Notes: a model not told the origin generated them from the letters alone. 64,000 nt of DNA from Hermodice carunculata (GCA_964020975.1 OZ026613.1:120649685-120713684); one strand, 5' to 3'. Positions 44,545-56,173 are shown, numbered from the stretch's first letter. Numbers and translations are program-made.

Positions 44545-44962
44545 ATGTCTTAACACTGGCTGCGTCTGAACACTAGCTCTGCCTGAACACTGGCTGTGTC
44601 TGAACACTGGCTTGTATCTAAATGTCCACATTGTCTCAACACTGGCTCTGTGTGAACACTGGCTCTGTGTGAACACTGGCTCTGTGTGAACACTGGCTCT
44701 GCCTGAACACTGGCTCTGCCTGAACACTGGCTCTGCCTGAACACTGGCTCTGCCTGAATGTGGGCTCTGTCTGAACACTGGCCTTATCTGAGCACAGGCT
44801 TGGTCTTAACACGGGCTCTATCCGAATGCTTGCTCTATCTGAACACTGGCTCTATCTGAACACTGGCTCTGCCTGAACACTGGCTGTTGCCTGAACACTG
44901 GCTCTGTCTGAAAGCTGGCTCTCTGAATGGTGGCTTTATCTGAACGAGGACTCTGTCTGAAC
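44545..44962. repeat. Minisatellite, 17-bp unit, ~24 copies
   Basis: Units of CTGAACACTGGCTCTGC with variants TGTGTG, ATCTG and single-base changes. Confidence 0.95.
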
Positions 44963-45439
44963 TCTGAGGGCCTTCCTGGCATATTTGTTACAAGTCTTGG
45001 GTTGATGGCAGTGTTGAAGAGAGGATGAAAATCACTCCTGCCAGTTGCTCCAGGTCTGTCAAATTGCCTTACAACACAGAAAATCTGAATTGTGAAAAAG
45101 CAGCAATAGCAGTGATTATGCCTCAAATAGCATCGTGAGCGAGGCGATTACTTGTGTCTGAAAATTAAACAGGATGAAATATATTCTAGCTTAGTGGGAA
45201 AACCTGTTAGAAACAGGGCCATTGTGTTTGGTGGTATGCCCAGAAAATTGATGTGTACCATTGAGTGTACTGTGTAGGCTTAGTGCTTTATCAATTTAGG
45301 TAATAGCCAGACTGTTAATGAGAACTGAGGCCATTGCATTGGCTTCCATTTGTGCTGCCACCACACCTCCAGTTCCACCCCAGCCATTATCACAGTTGTA
45401 ATGGTATTCCGCGCTGTGCTGCCTGGCTTGACTCAATAC
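44963..45439. other. No recognised feature
   Basis: Nothing supported. Confidence 0.35.
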
Positions 45440-45808
45440 CACAACGCTGGTACCTCCTACAAAGACCAACTAGTGTAAATGACCACACACATCCTATAAA
45501 GACCATTTATCTTGACAGACCCATACTAGTGCTGAATATAAAGACCACTTTTACAAGAGACCATACTGGTACCTTCTATAAAGACCACTTTTGTTAAAGA
45601 CCATACTGGTACCTCCTATAAAGACCACTTTTGTTAGACCGCACTGGTACCTCCTATAAAGACCACTTTTGTTAGAGACCATACTGGTACCTCCTATAAA
45701 GACCACTTTTGTTAAAGACCATACTGGTACCTCCTATAAAGACCACTTTTGTTAGAGACCGCACTGGTACCTCCTGTAAAGACCATCTGTTGTGAGACCA
45801 CACTGGTA
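45440..45808. repeat. Minisatellite, ~40-bp unit, ~9 copies
   Basis: Units containing CATACTGGTACCTCCTATAA with AAAGACCACTTTTGTTA; the outer units are diverged, the central ones uniform. Confidence 0.93.
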
Positions 45809-45944
45809 ATTCCAACAGACAACCTATTTTGATAAACCTGGTACCTGAAGACCACCTGTGGTGAGAGGCCACAGGACTCAGTAAGACCCTCCTTGTAAAA
45901 TATTTAAATATGTCTCGTATGCTGCCAGTCCAGTCTTTGAGACC

Positions 45945-46225
45945 AGCTTTTTGAGACAAGCCCTGTGAGACCAGTTCTTTTGAGAGTAGCCCTGTCAGGC
46001 CAGCCCTGTGAGACAAGCCCTGTGATACAAGCCCTTTGAGAGTAGCCCTTTGAGACTAGTCCTGTGACACTAGCCCTTTGAGAGCAGCCAGGTGTGAAAC
46101 AAGCCCTTTGAGACTAGCCCTGTGAGACCCACCCTGTGAGACAAGCCCTGTGTGACAAGCCCTTTGAGAGTAACCCTTTGAGACCAGTCCTGTGAGACCA
46201 GCCCTGTGAGACCAGCCCTGCGAGA
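45945..46225. repeat. Short-unit minisatellite, ~15 bp, ~18 copies
   Basis: Variants of GAGACCAGCCCTGT, GAGACAAGCCCTTT and GAGAGTAGCCCTTT in irregular order. Confidence 0.92.
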
Positions 46226-46243
46226 CAGAAGAGTTGTCCTCAT

Positions 46244-46640
46244 ACAGTAAGTAGTAAGTAAGTAAGAATTTTATTGACCAAAATTGAGTCAGTATTGACT
46301 CATCAGTCATACATAAAGAAATCGTACACAATCAGAGAACAATCATTTCGACCAACTAAATGATACATGTCTACATAAGCAATAACACCCATTATGGGTA
46401 GAAGTTACATGTCAACTAAGTAAGTGACTAAATAGAATATCTAAAATTAGGGACAGGGAGAGGGCTGACACTATGGGCACCGCCATGTAAAATCACATCC
46501 TGGGGCAGTAATGACAAAATATAGGCCGCATATACCCAACTAGAGACAGCTTACCAGTAGTTTGTAATACTGGCGGATGTAACCAACATACTACCATATT
46601 ATGTAGCCTGCACTCTTCCTGTGCCCAATTGTGTACCTCT
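46244..46640 (-). mobile_element. LINE- or SINE-like 3' tail
   Basis: On the minus strand the sequence ends GGTCAATAAAATTCTTACTTACTTAC: a poly(A)-signal-like AATAAA followed by a (TTAC)n microsatellite, the usual 3' end of CR1/L2-like retroelements. No coding part was recognised, and the upstream boundary near 46640 is a guess. Confidence 0.45.
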
Positions 46641-47570
46641 AATTTTTTCTACAATGCTACCATGATTGCACATGAAATGTATCAGTCAACACTGCACGTT
46701 ATGTATCAGTCAACATGACATAATATTTAGCACCTGAGATTTCCTCCACCATGTGAATAGCACATAACTACATGAATATTGTTTACCATAATAAGTGATT
46801 AAACTCTGTATCCACTGAATACTCAGCTGCAAGCTTCTGATTATACAGGTTTCATGTGGCAGAGATAACTTATAAATATTACATTTAGCACCGATTTATT
46901 TGTTTGCATAATAATTATGGAGCAGAGAAAATAATATTGGCCTTTATATGTGTTCACAATTCTTATGCACATTACTTTGGGAGACATTTATGTAGGAACT
47001 TGCCTAACTGGAAACTCACCTCCGGTGTTCTGCTCGACAAGATTGCAATAAACCTATCTTTTATATTATGATTGGAGAGATCAGGTATACACCACTGGCA
47101 TTGGATGCTGGCTGTGTCTGTACCATGAAGGTCAAATCAAGACTTTACTTTGTAGATGTTTTCTTCAGGGTTTGATGTGGATCATTCTGGTATTTTTTCC
47201 AAAGTATGTAGCTTTCTCCAAAAAACAAACTCAAAGAGTTAAAGTGGGTTGGCAGTAGCTTATGAGGCTGAGAGCCAGCGTGTGTGGCGACTGTGGTTTG
47301 TATCATCCATTGAGGCTGCATGCATTGACCAGGCCAGGTGAGTAGGTGTTTACCTGGCCAGTCAGCGGCAGCCAGCAAGAGGTGGTTCTTAACAGGTGAT
47401 AATGAGCTCTCTTGAGCAGGGCTTCATCTGGCTGCCACCGCTGTATGCTGTACGTGGACCATGCTCAGCAGCGAGCAGTAGGCTGTGTGTGGCGTGGCCA
47501 GTGGTGTTGGGGATGGCAGGTCTTGGTGCCTGGTCTGCCCACACCAACCTGCCTGTCTGCACAGCCTCTA
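46641..47570. other. No recognised feature
   Basis: Overlapping short open stretches at 47389-47624 lie on both strands and have no motif. Not called. Confidence 0.35.
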
Positions 47571-47818
47571 GTAACTCTTTCAGTGCCAATCACATCTAAA
47601 GTCCATCTACTAAAGTCAAACTAGTCTGAATTATCATTAGCTTCTCAGATTCGTATTCCTCGTAAAAAGACCTTTCATTCAAGAACCAGTATGCCTATAG
47701 TTCCAGAGAGAATATCCCAGGTCAACAGCTTTCCTCAGCACACATTGGATGCATTTGGCCCAATGCGTGCTGAGAAAAGCTGTTGACTGAGTTCACAGTT
47801 TGGCACTTAGAGAGTTAA
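47571..47818 (-). mobile_element. TTAA-type hairpin MITE, copy M4 (248 bp, inverted)
   Basis: GTAACTCTTTCAGTGCCAAT at the left (first T of TTAA changed) and GGCACTTAGAGAG TTAA at the right (47815-47818). Read on the minus strand it is collinear with M3. The hairpin at 47721-47787 has 28-base arms with two transition mismatches and lies 31 bp from the right end. Confidence 0.85.
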
Positions 47819-48225
47819 GGGACTAATTAGACACAGGGGAATGGCCTGTCTTTAGTCAGTAGTGATGGCATGAAGGCAGGAAGGTTTGGGGCTTTTGAGC
47901 AAAACATGTTTGTGCTTAAATAGTCATGTAACCCTCTCGCTCCCACTGGCCAGTTCTCTTTGATCAGAACATGTTTAATTAAGTTCACTTGAGCTGTGGC
48001 AGTGACCTAGTGTGCTTCAGATTGAGTCACAGAATATCACATCATTCTCTGTATATGGTCTTTCTCCAGACTAATAAAGAATTAAAGCCAGAGGATCCAG
48101 CAGCTGTCCAGTCATGAAAGCTGAACACTCAGTGTCCAGATTGTACCTGCCTGCATGCTTAGGTCTTCATTCACAACCCATCCACACCCATCTTTCCCTC
48201 ACTGGTGCTCATGGGCACAGAATGT
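47819..48225. other. No recognised feature
   Basis: Nothing supported. Confidence 0.35.
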
Positions 48226-48440
48226 CAGCCCACAAACCTGTCTGGACAATGTCAGCCCACAAACCGGTCAGGACAATGTCAGCCCACAAACCGGTCTGGA
48301 CTATGTCAGCATACAAACCTGTGTGAGGTCTGGACAATGTCAGCCCACAAACCGGTCTGGACGTCAGCCCACAAACCTGTGTGGACAATGTCAGACCATA
48401 AACCTGTGTGGACAATGTCAGCCCACAAGCCGGTCTGGGC
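48226..48440. repeat. Minisatellite, 27-bp unit, ~8 copies
   Basis: Units containing AATGTCAGCCCACAAACCGG; deletions of a few bases move frames, so several overlapping peptide repeats appear on both strands. Confidence 0.93.
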
Positions 48441-48742
48441 AATCCTGTTTAGGTTGTACAGAGAGGAAATGGATTCTGTCAACAAATGAGCCCTGAGCAC
48501 ACTGGACCACTCTGCAATGAGGAATCTAATCTCTTTGTGTACGCCAAATGTCTCATCATGACTGGAGAGTCTTGCAAATTGTAAATGTATACATGGTCTG
48601 ATTTACTCTTCTGATAAATTGTTGCAGGTGAATCATCGTGTGAGCATCACAAAGGTGTTCCCAGGGTGTATCATATGAAACGATTTAGATACAAATTATA
48701 CAAACAGGACCAACAGTGCCACATCTTGCCTGTAACTCTCTA

Positions 48743-48919
48743 CAGTGGCCCCCCTCTTATAAGGCACCCCAAATGCTGCCAAAAAGTGGCCTGAAAAGGA
48801 GGGTGGCCTCTCTTGAGGGGGAGAATATGATGGAAATATCATCCTTTCTGCACTAGAATGCTGGCGTTTCAAGAGGGGTTGCCTCTGGTGTGAGGGGCCT
48901 TATAAGAGGGGGAGCACTG
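48743..48919. mobile_element. Tc1/mariner-type MITE, copy 2
   Basis: CAGTGGCCCCCCTCTTATAA at the left and TTATAAGAGGGGGAGCACTG at the right, flanked by TA on both sides (48741-48742, 48920-48921). Same family as 6686-6854; this copy is the better preserved. Confidence 0.85.
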
Positions 48920-48921
48920 TA

Positions 48922-49639
48922 TCACCCAAAATATCACAATCCAATCCCTCTATGCTCCATAGCCGATTCTGTCGTTATGTCTAAACCTATAAAGTAATAA
49001 ATACTATGTCCTGTTCAATTCAAAATTTAGGAAATTTTAGACTTCAACAGCCAAATAAATTTATAAATGGGTCATAAGTGGGAAAGCATCAAACATGTTT
49101 CGCAGCCTTAAATTCCCAGAGATACTTTTCGATGTGATGGCGGCTGCTTGCCTTCATCCTGTACGGGAATGTGGTAAAGACAACCGAGTTGAATGTATGA
49201 ATGTGTAATATCAGCAGATACATTAATCTGTATAACAAGTTCTTGCTTATAAATGGCAAGACTTGAATAATAACACATGAACTAGTATGTGCACAAATAT
49301 ACACAAAATAGCAAAATTAAAATTGAAACTAACATGAGAAAGGACTCCATAAATATTCATGTGCCTTCTGTGGAAAGAAACCAAATAAACCAAATAAACG
49401 AGGCTACACCAAGCTACTGGCACAGAATGGTTGCTCTGAAACCCCAACCCACACAAAATACATCTTGATTGCGGGGAATATTTTAGGCACACAGAATTCT
49501 GCTTATGTTTTAAGGTCACACATTTGTGGAGATTGGAAATTTTGATGGTAAATGTTATGAGGAAATTTGCAGCCAATGGGTGGGATTAACCCTGCCAAAC
49601 ACTGTAAGTGGGTGCCAACAATGGGGTGTATGCAATAAG
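48922..49639. other. No recognised gene
   Basis: Minus-strand open stretch 49247-49576 has no motif. Nothing supported. Confidence 0.35.
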
Positions 49640-50492
49640 GCAAAAAAGTCTGTGGTATGGTAGGGCAAGAATCATTAAGACAGAAATGTCTGTGGTATGG
49701 GAAGATAAGAATCTTTAAGACAGAAAAGTCTGTGGTATGGTAGAACAAAAACCATTATGACAGAAAAGTCTGTGGTATGGGAAGGCAAGAATCATTAAGA
49801 CAGAAAAGTCTGTGGTATGGGAGAACAAAAACCATTAAGACAGAAAAGTCTGGTATGGGAAGGCAAGAATCATTAAGACAGAAATGTCTGTGGTATGGGA
49901 AGATAAGAATCATTAAGACAGAAAAGTCTGTGGTATGGGAGAACAAAAACCATTAAGACAGAAAAGTCTGGTATGAGAAGGCAAGAATCATTAAGACAGA
50001 AAAGTCTGTGGTATGGGAGAACAAAAACCATTAAGACAGAAAAGTCTGTGGTATGGGAAGGCAAGAATCATTAAGACAGAAAAGTCTGTGGTATGGGAGA
50101 ACAAAAAACTATTAAGACAGAAAAGTCTGTGGTATGGGAAGGCAAGAATCATTAAGACAGAAAAGTCTGTGGTATGGGAGAACAAAAAGCATTAAGACAG
50201 AAAAGTCTGTGGTATGGGAAGGCAAGAATCATTAAGACGGAAAAGTCTGGTATGGGAGGATAAGAATCATTAAGACAGAAAACTCTGTGGTATTGGAGAA
50301 CAAAAACCATTAAGACAGAAAAGTCTGGTAGGGAAGGCAAGAATCATTAAGACAGAAAAGTCTGGTATGGGAGGATGAGAATCATTAAGACAGAAAAGTC
50401 TGTGGTATGGGAGAACAAAAACCATTAAGATAGAAAAGTCTGTGGTATGAGAGGGCAAGAATCATTAAGACAGAAAAGTCTGTGGTATGGGA
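49640..50492. repeat. Minisatellite, ~40/36-bp unit, ~21 copies, higher-order
   Basis: Units of ATTAAGACAGAAAAGTCTGT plus a variable tail. Type A ends GGGAAGGCAAGAATC, type B ends GGGAGAACAAAAACC, and shortened units lack TGTG. A and B alternate, and three-unit blocks recur with a ~118-bp period. PolyPhe/Leu-like minus-strand peptides are by-products. Confidence 0.95.
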
Positions 50493-52925
50493 TACCATGC
50501 TTGCTTAGTGCTAGAAGTGATATTAATAAACATTGAGGCAGTGAAGCCTCTGGGGGCCATCCTTGCTTCCTGTCTGAGATGTAACAGAGAAGTCTACCAT
50601 ATGGGAGGCATGCTTGGTTGTTGCAGTGAAATTTAATTTTCAAAATATATTTTTATGGTCTCATGTTTAATAAGTGCAATATTGAAAAAAAAAAACAACC
50701 TACAATTCTTGTTTGTATACCATTGAGTATGGAATCAACAATTATCCATATGGCAGTCAAGTTCACATGCAGAAGGGAATTTTCTAGTGTAAGCATGACC
50801 TACTGTAAATACACTGCCTTAAAGTCTGTGAGGCAGGCAGAGTCGTGAGCCACCAAACATGGATCTTTTAATTCACACTGAAGAAAGGTAGGAATTAATG
50901 AGCTCTGAAGGTTGAATAGCAAGAGAATTCCCGCGGAGCTGGAGAGACTGGTCAGTCATGATGGTGACCCTGATAAGGAATGAGACCCACAAATTCCATC
51001 AAGTATATAAGTAGTTTAGAAAAAGATGTGACACGTAGTGGAAGCTTAGTTTAGTCATTACTTGTAATCACAAAATGGAAGTATATGGCGTATACATTGA
51101 ATTACAAAATACAGGGAGCGGCCATCTTGGATTGTCAGCAGTAGGGACAGTGTTACTTATAATAAAAATATCAAAATGGTATATGAGCTACATTGTCATC
51201 AGTGGGGACAGGTGTTACTTATGATAGCAACATTATAATGGTATATGAGCTACATGGTGTCAGCAGTGGGATAAGTTGCAACATGGGACATAAATTTGAT
51301 AGAACAAAAGTTAGAAAAATTCAAACTACCAGAATTTTAGGCCCAATAATTTTCTTTTCAACATTTTCCATTTTAGCATATTGCAGATACTGTTTCAATT
51401 CTTTTTTACATTTATTGCTTGCTTTCATAATAAAAACACAATAGAAATATTAATGAATGTCAACACCTTGGGCATCAATAAAGACATGACTCCTCGGAGA
51501 CAGCGATCGACAACACGTGTTTACACAACTCTTCGCTTCTTCAATGTGTGGTGACTGACATGTGTATTTTCCTTGCTTTCCATGAGGAATTTTCACTGTG
51601 TCCTTTATCTGTGTCTAGTTTTGTTTGTTCGAAGTCTTTTTGTGAAAATGTGATGAGAAAATTTAGCATTTTGGTCCAGTACTCTTTGAATGAATAGAAC
51701 TGTTCCCAACATATTGCGGACATGAGACATGCACATGGGGGAACAATGAGTTTATTTGGACACTGAGTTGCATGTGATCAAATCCACCCAATGAGGAGCA
51801 TGGAAATTCCTGAGTGCATTTATAATGAGGTAAAATGATGTCTCAGTTCCCATTCTGGGCTATTTCTGGAGGGATACCCCACGAATATTTTTTTCTTGGC
51901 CAATGAGAGAGCTTGTTCCATAGAAATACAAAAATCTGAGTATTATGGCAAATGATACAAAATATTGTGACTGCAAAGACGCAAAGTTATTAAGTTTTGG
52001 GGTAAATTTTGCAGTTGTATCATTCATAATGTCACAAAAAATGGGCAGTTGTTTGATTTATATCCATTTGATAAGAGCATACTTTTTTTACTGCATTATC
52101 ATATTGTCTTTTACCGCAAAATCAAAATAGTCATCTGCAAGTATTGAAATTTGTCTACGATAAAATGCACATGCTTGCAGGTAAAGAGGCTCCACTATAA
52201 CTGATCTGTGCTTCTTTCGAAAATTTTCAAATTTTCAACAATCAGATAAGTCTGTGCTACCCACATACACAGATGTGTCTTGGCGCAGATGATCATTGAT
52301 ATTAATGGTATGTCACACCATGAGCGACTTGGACATAATGATGGGCGGGGAGGGGGGGGGCAGGCAGTGTTTGGCTACTTCTAACTTTTTCCATTTTGAT
52401 GCCAATGCATTGGCAAACAAGACAAAATTTAAACTCTCCACGACATTATGCAGATCAACCAGCTATTGAAGTAATGATTTAGCAACTGCCAGCCCGGTCC
52501 ATGGTAAAATGTTATTTATGGAATGTTTCCTCCTTAGTTACGCTGATATACTGTCAGCGTGCCATAGGAGCTGCTTGTTATAAATGTATTTATTCGTGTG
52601 GCAGGAAAAGGCCCGAAGAATGATGATGATGGCCTGTTGTTTGCTATTTGTAGTATCACCGTCATTAACAGGAAATGTATGTAATTTACTTTTAAATTCA
52701 GGGAAGGACTAGACAAAAGGTCTCAAGTTTGTGACAATGCTAGATGTACAATTGCTATGACGTGCTGTCTGTTGAAGCCACCAGGGTGACCATGAGGGTG
52801 ACCACCAGGGTGACCATGAGCAGCCTACTCGGCTATTCTTCTCTTTTTATGTTTTTCAGAAAACACACGTAAAACCATATTTTCTGGGAAACGAATAAAA
52901 TGATGTCTGGAAAAGATCATTTTTG
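50493..52925. other. No recognised gene
   Basis: About 2.4 kb. A short duplication CATTGTCATCAGTGGGGACAG-like lies near 51130-51270, a G-run at 52345-52361, and GGGTGACCA repeats at 52785-52818. No exon, RNA or transposon was recognised. Confidence 0.4.
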
Positions 52926-54370
52926 TCTCGCCAGCGTTAGCTGTTTGCGAGACTAAGCTGTCACTTTCCGTCCGTCCGTCCGTCCGTCCATCCGTCCGTC
53001 CGTCAACCAAAAACTTCGGAGTGGCATTATTTCACTAACTAGATCAGATAGGGCTATCATACTTGGGTGGATGATTGATTGTAATCATCACTAGAGATGT
53101 GGGCCATCAATGTTACACTTCATTGATTACTTCATGCTTCATTGAGCATTGGAGAAAAACTTCGGAGTGGCATTATTTCAGTAACTAGACTACATAGGCC
53201 TTTCATATTTGGGTGGATGATTTATTGTAATCATCCCCAGAGACGAGGGTCATAACTGTCACACTTCATTGATTACTTCATGCTTGATTGAGCATTGGAG
53301 AAAAACTTCGGAGTGGCATTATTTCAGTAACTACACTACATAGGCCTTTCATATTTGAGTGGAAGATTTATTGTAATCATCCCTAGAGACGAGGGTCATC
53401 ACTGTCACACTTCATTGATTACTTCATGCTTGATTGAGCATTGGAGAAAAACTTCGGAGTGGCATTATTTCAGTAAGTAGACTACATAGGCCTTTCATAT
53501 TTGGGTACATGATTTAATGTAATCATCCCTAGAGATGAGGGTCATCACTGTCACACTTCATTGATTACTTCATGCTTGATTGAGCATTGGAGAAAAACTT
53601 CGGAGTGGCATTATTTCACTAACTAGACTACATAGGCCTTTCACATTTGGGTGGATGACTTATTGTAATCATCCCTAGAGATGAGGGTCATCACTGTCAC
53701 ACTTCACTGATTACTTTATGCTTGATTGAGCATTGGAGAAAAACTTCGGAGTGGCATTATTTCACTAACTAGACTAGGAAAGGCTTTCATGCTTGGGTGG
53801 ATGATTCATTGTAATCATCCCTAGAGATGAGGGTCATCACTGTCACACTTAGAAGCTTCAGAAGCCTGTTGAAATTGGATGACCTCAACTGATTTCAACG
53901 ACCTAAATGTATTTTCATGGGTGAAATGCAAAACGTGGCGTTACCACTGCAACTTTTGACGAATTCAAGCCAAGTTTACCAAACTTACACCACCTTTGCT
54001 TCTTAGGAAAGCTTTAGAAGTCTATTGAAAGTGGGTGGCCTTGATGTATTTTTGACCTACTTTGGAGGTCAGATGCATTGCATCCTCGAATGTACAATGC
54101 TATTCATGGCCAAGAGTCAAACCAAGTTCACCAAATTTATACTAGCTTTGCATCTTACAAAACGTCAGAAATCTCTTGAAAGTGGATGACTTTGACCTAC
54201 TTTTGACTCGACAAATCTTATTTTCCTTGTGTGTCCTGGGTATAGTTGATTGTAGGTCCTTAGTTACTATTTAACATGAATAGCAAAGTACCTATGCTTT
54301 ATTTTTGGTGTTCTTAAATTTATCTTGAAGTGTCCTTTGAAGGTCAAACTTAGGTAACTGAACATATGAA
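52926..54370 (+). mobile_element. Hairpin-capped (TCCG)n repeat with 146-bp cores
   Basis: Head hairpin GTCTCGC (52926-52932) / GCGAGAC (52948-52954), then CCGTCCGTCCGTCCGTCC (52970-53003), then ~5.8 cores of exactly 146 bp, then a unique part with GACCTACTTTGGAGGTCA-type modules. The right end is not clear. The order matches, in reverse orientation, the cores plus (ACGG)n layout of bivalve pearl elements. Confidence 0.55.
53003..53850. repeat. Tandem 146-bp cores, ~5.8 units
   Basis: GGAGAAAAACTTCGGAGTGG starts at 53151, 53297, 53443, 53589 and 53735, exactly 146 bases apart each time; one partial unit precedes. Divergence between units is low. Confidence 0.97.
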
Positions 54371-54902
54371 GTCATGTTGGCCAAGGGGTATTAAGTGCTT
54401 TACATGACATCTATCACTACGAAGCTTGAAACTGGCATGTCAAGCTCTGATTTGTATTAAGATGTTATATACTTTATTGGCCATTTTGTTTACAAAAAAA
54501 AAAAAAAGTGGTATATTCTGAGTAAATATATTGAGATTTACTTGATACATTCAACATCTACTAAATACCATTATAATGTTTGGTCTTACAATTACATTGC
54601 TACTGAATGCTGGCGAGACATTCATGCCCCCTGGGCATGGCTCTGGTTGTATTATTCACTCCTGAAGACTTTTCATTGATATACACACACACACCACTCA
54701 AAGCCAGGTCCCTGGCTAGTGTGGCGTGAACCAAACAAAACTTACACTTACACAAACATGACAAATGCAAGTGACAAAAGTACTGCTCGGTCAGTCTCAA
54801 TGTTTTTAATCCTCCACACTGCACACAGATAGCCTCAACAACAAAAATCAAGTGCCCCCCCCCCCCATTATATTGTTAAGAGGGAAGGCGGGTCAACTTT
54901 TT
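54371..54902. other. No recognised gene
   Basis: Contains an A-run (54495-54507) and a C-run (54856-54866). The minus-strand open stretch 54600-54851 is Cys-rich but shows no motif or splice context. Confidence 0.35.
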
Positions 54903-56160
54903 ACCTCAGCTGACTTGTCAGTCAGCTGAGGTTTTTTGAGGGTCCGTCGTCCGTCCGTCCGTCGTCCACAATTCACATTTTCGACTTCTTCTCAAAAACC
55001 GTCAGCCAGATTCACTTCAAACTTGGTGGAGATATGCCTTGGGTGGGTCTCTACCAAGTTTGTTCAAATGGTCATGGTCCAGTGATTTTTGGATTTTTAA
55101 TGAATTTTTTTCGTCTTTTTTGGGTAAATCTTAAAAAATCTTCTTCTCCGAAACCACTCACCCAATTGCTTTGATATCACACAGGAACACTCCCTGGGAC
55201 TCCTAGTTCTTAATTTGTTCACCAGGTGGCGCTGCAGTTTTTTCCTAATTTTTTATGAATTTTTGTGTGTTATAGCTATTTTCGACTTCTTGTCCAGAAC
55301 CATCACTCAGATTAAGCTGAAACATGGTGGATATGTTCCTTGTAGAAGGGTCAAACAAAGTTGTTCACTATGTGGGAATGCTGCAGATTCCTGATTTTTA
55401 ACGATTTTTTCAATTCTGGTACTTATCGGTCAATGCAGCTTTCCTATTGATTACTATGGAAGTCAATGGGCATTCTAATGCTAATTCACATTTTTGACTT
55501 CTTCTCCAAAACGGTCATCCAGATTAACTTCAAACTTGGTGGCAATGTACCTTGGATGGGTTTCTACCAATTTTGTTCACGTGGTCATGCTCCAGTGATT
55601 TTTGGAATTTTAATGAATTTTTGTTGTTGTTTTTTTTGGACAAATCTTAAAAAATCTTCTTCTCCGAAACTGCTTACCCAAATGCTTTGATATCACACAG
55701 GAAGACATCTAGGGACTCCTTGTTGTTAATTTGTTCACCAGGTGGCGCTGCAGTTTTTTTCTAATTTTCTTTGTGAATTTTTGTGTGTTATAGATATTTT
55801 CGACTTCTTCTCCAGAAACGTCACTCAGATTAAGCTTACACATGATGGATATATTCCTAATGGAAGGGCCAAACAAAGTTGTTCACTATGTGGGAATGCT
55901 GCGGATTCCTGATTTTAGCTCAGCTGACTTGTCAGTTCATAGAGCTGTGGGGTCACAGTGCAACATACATGAATTTATACTCTTCATTATAACTTGAGAA
56001 CTACTTGAACTTTGATGTTGCACTTGTAAGTGTTCTTCTATAAAGGTCAGACTTACTCAGAACATGGTGTCCTTGATCCTTTCCCAAGTTCATAGAGCTG
56101 CAAGTGTGATGAATGTCCAGATCAGCTGAGGCTCGGGCTGTTCACACAGCCCTCTTGTTT
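54903..56160 (+). mobile_element. Hairpin-capped (TCCG)n repeat, uninterrupted copy
   Basis: Head hairpin ACCTCAGCTGAC-TTGTCA-GTCAGCTGAGGT (54903-54932) and CCGTCGTCCGTCCGTCCGTC follow a T-run. Two ~515-bp internal units start with TTCACATTTTCGACTTCTTC (54972, 55486). A second, broken hairpin head lies at 55917-55936. The tail hairpin GGGCTG-TTCACA-CAGCCC (56135-56152) and CCTCTTGTTTT close the element. It gives the empty site for the hAT-like insertion at 6518. Confidence 0.75.
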
Positions 56161-56173
56161 TATGCATGTCAAG

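Noticed and set aside
52926-54370. Assignment of the hairpin-capped repeats to Helitrons
   Set aside because: The ends do not show a consistent TC...CTRR pattern and no Rep/helicase is present; only a looser Helentron/pearl resemblance is kept as inference.
54600-54851. Cys-rich 83-codon minus-strand frame
   Set aside because: Cysteines have no regular spacing and there is no splice or start context.
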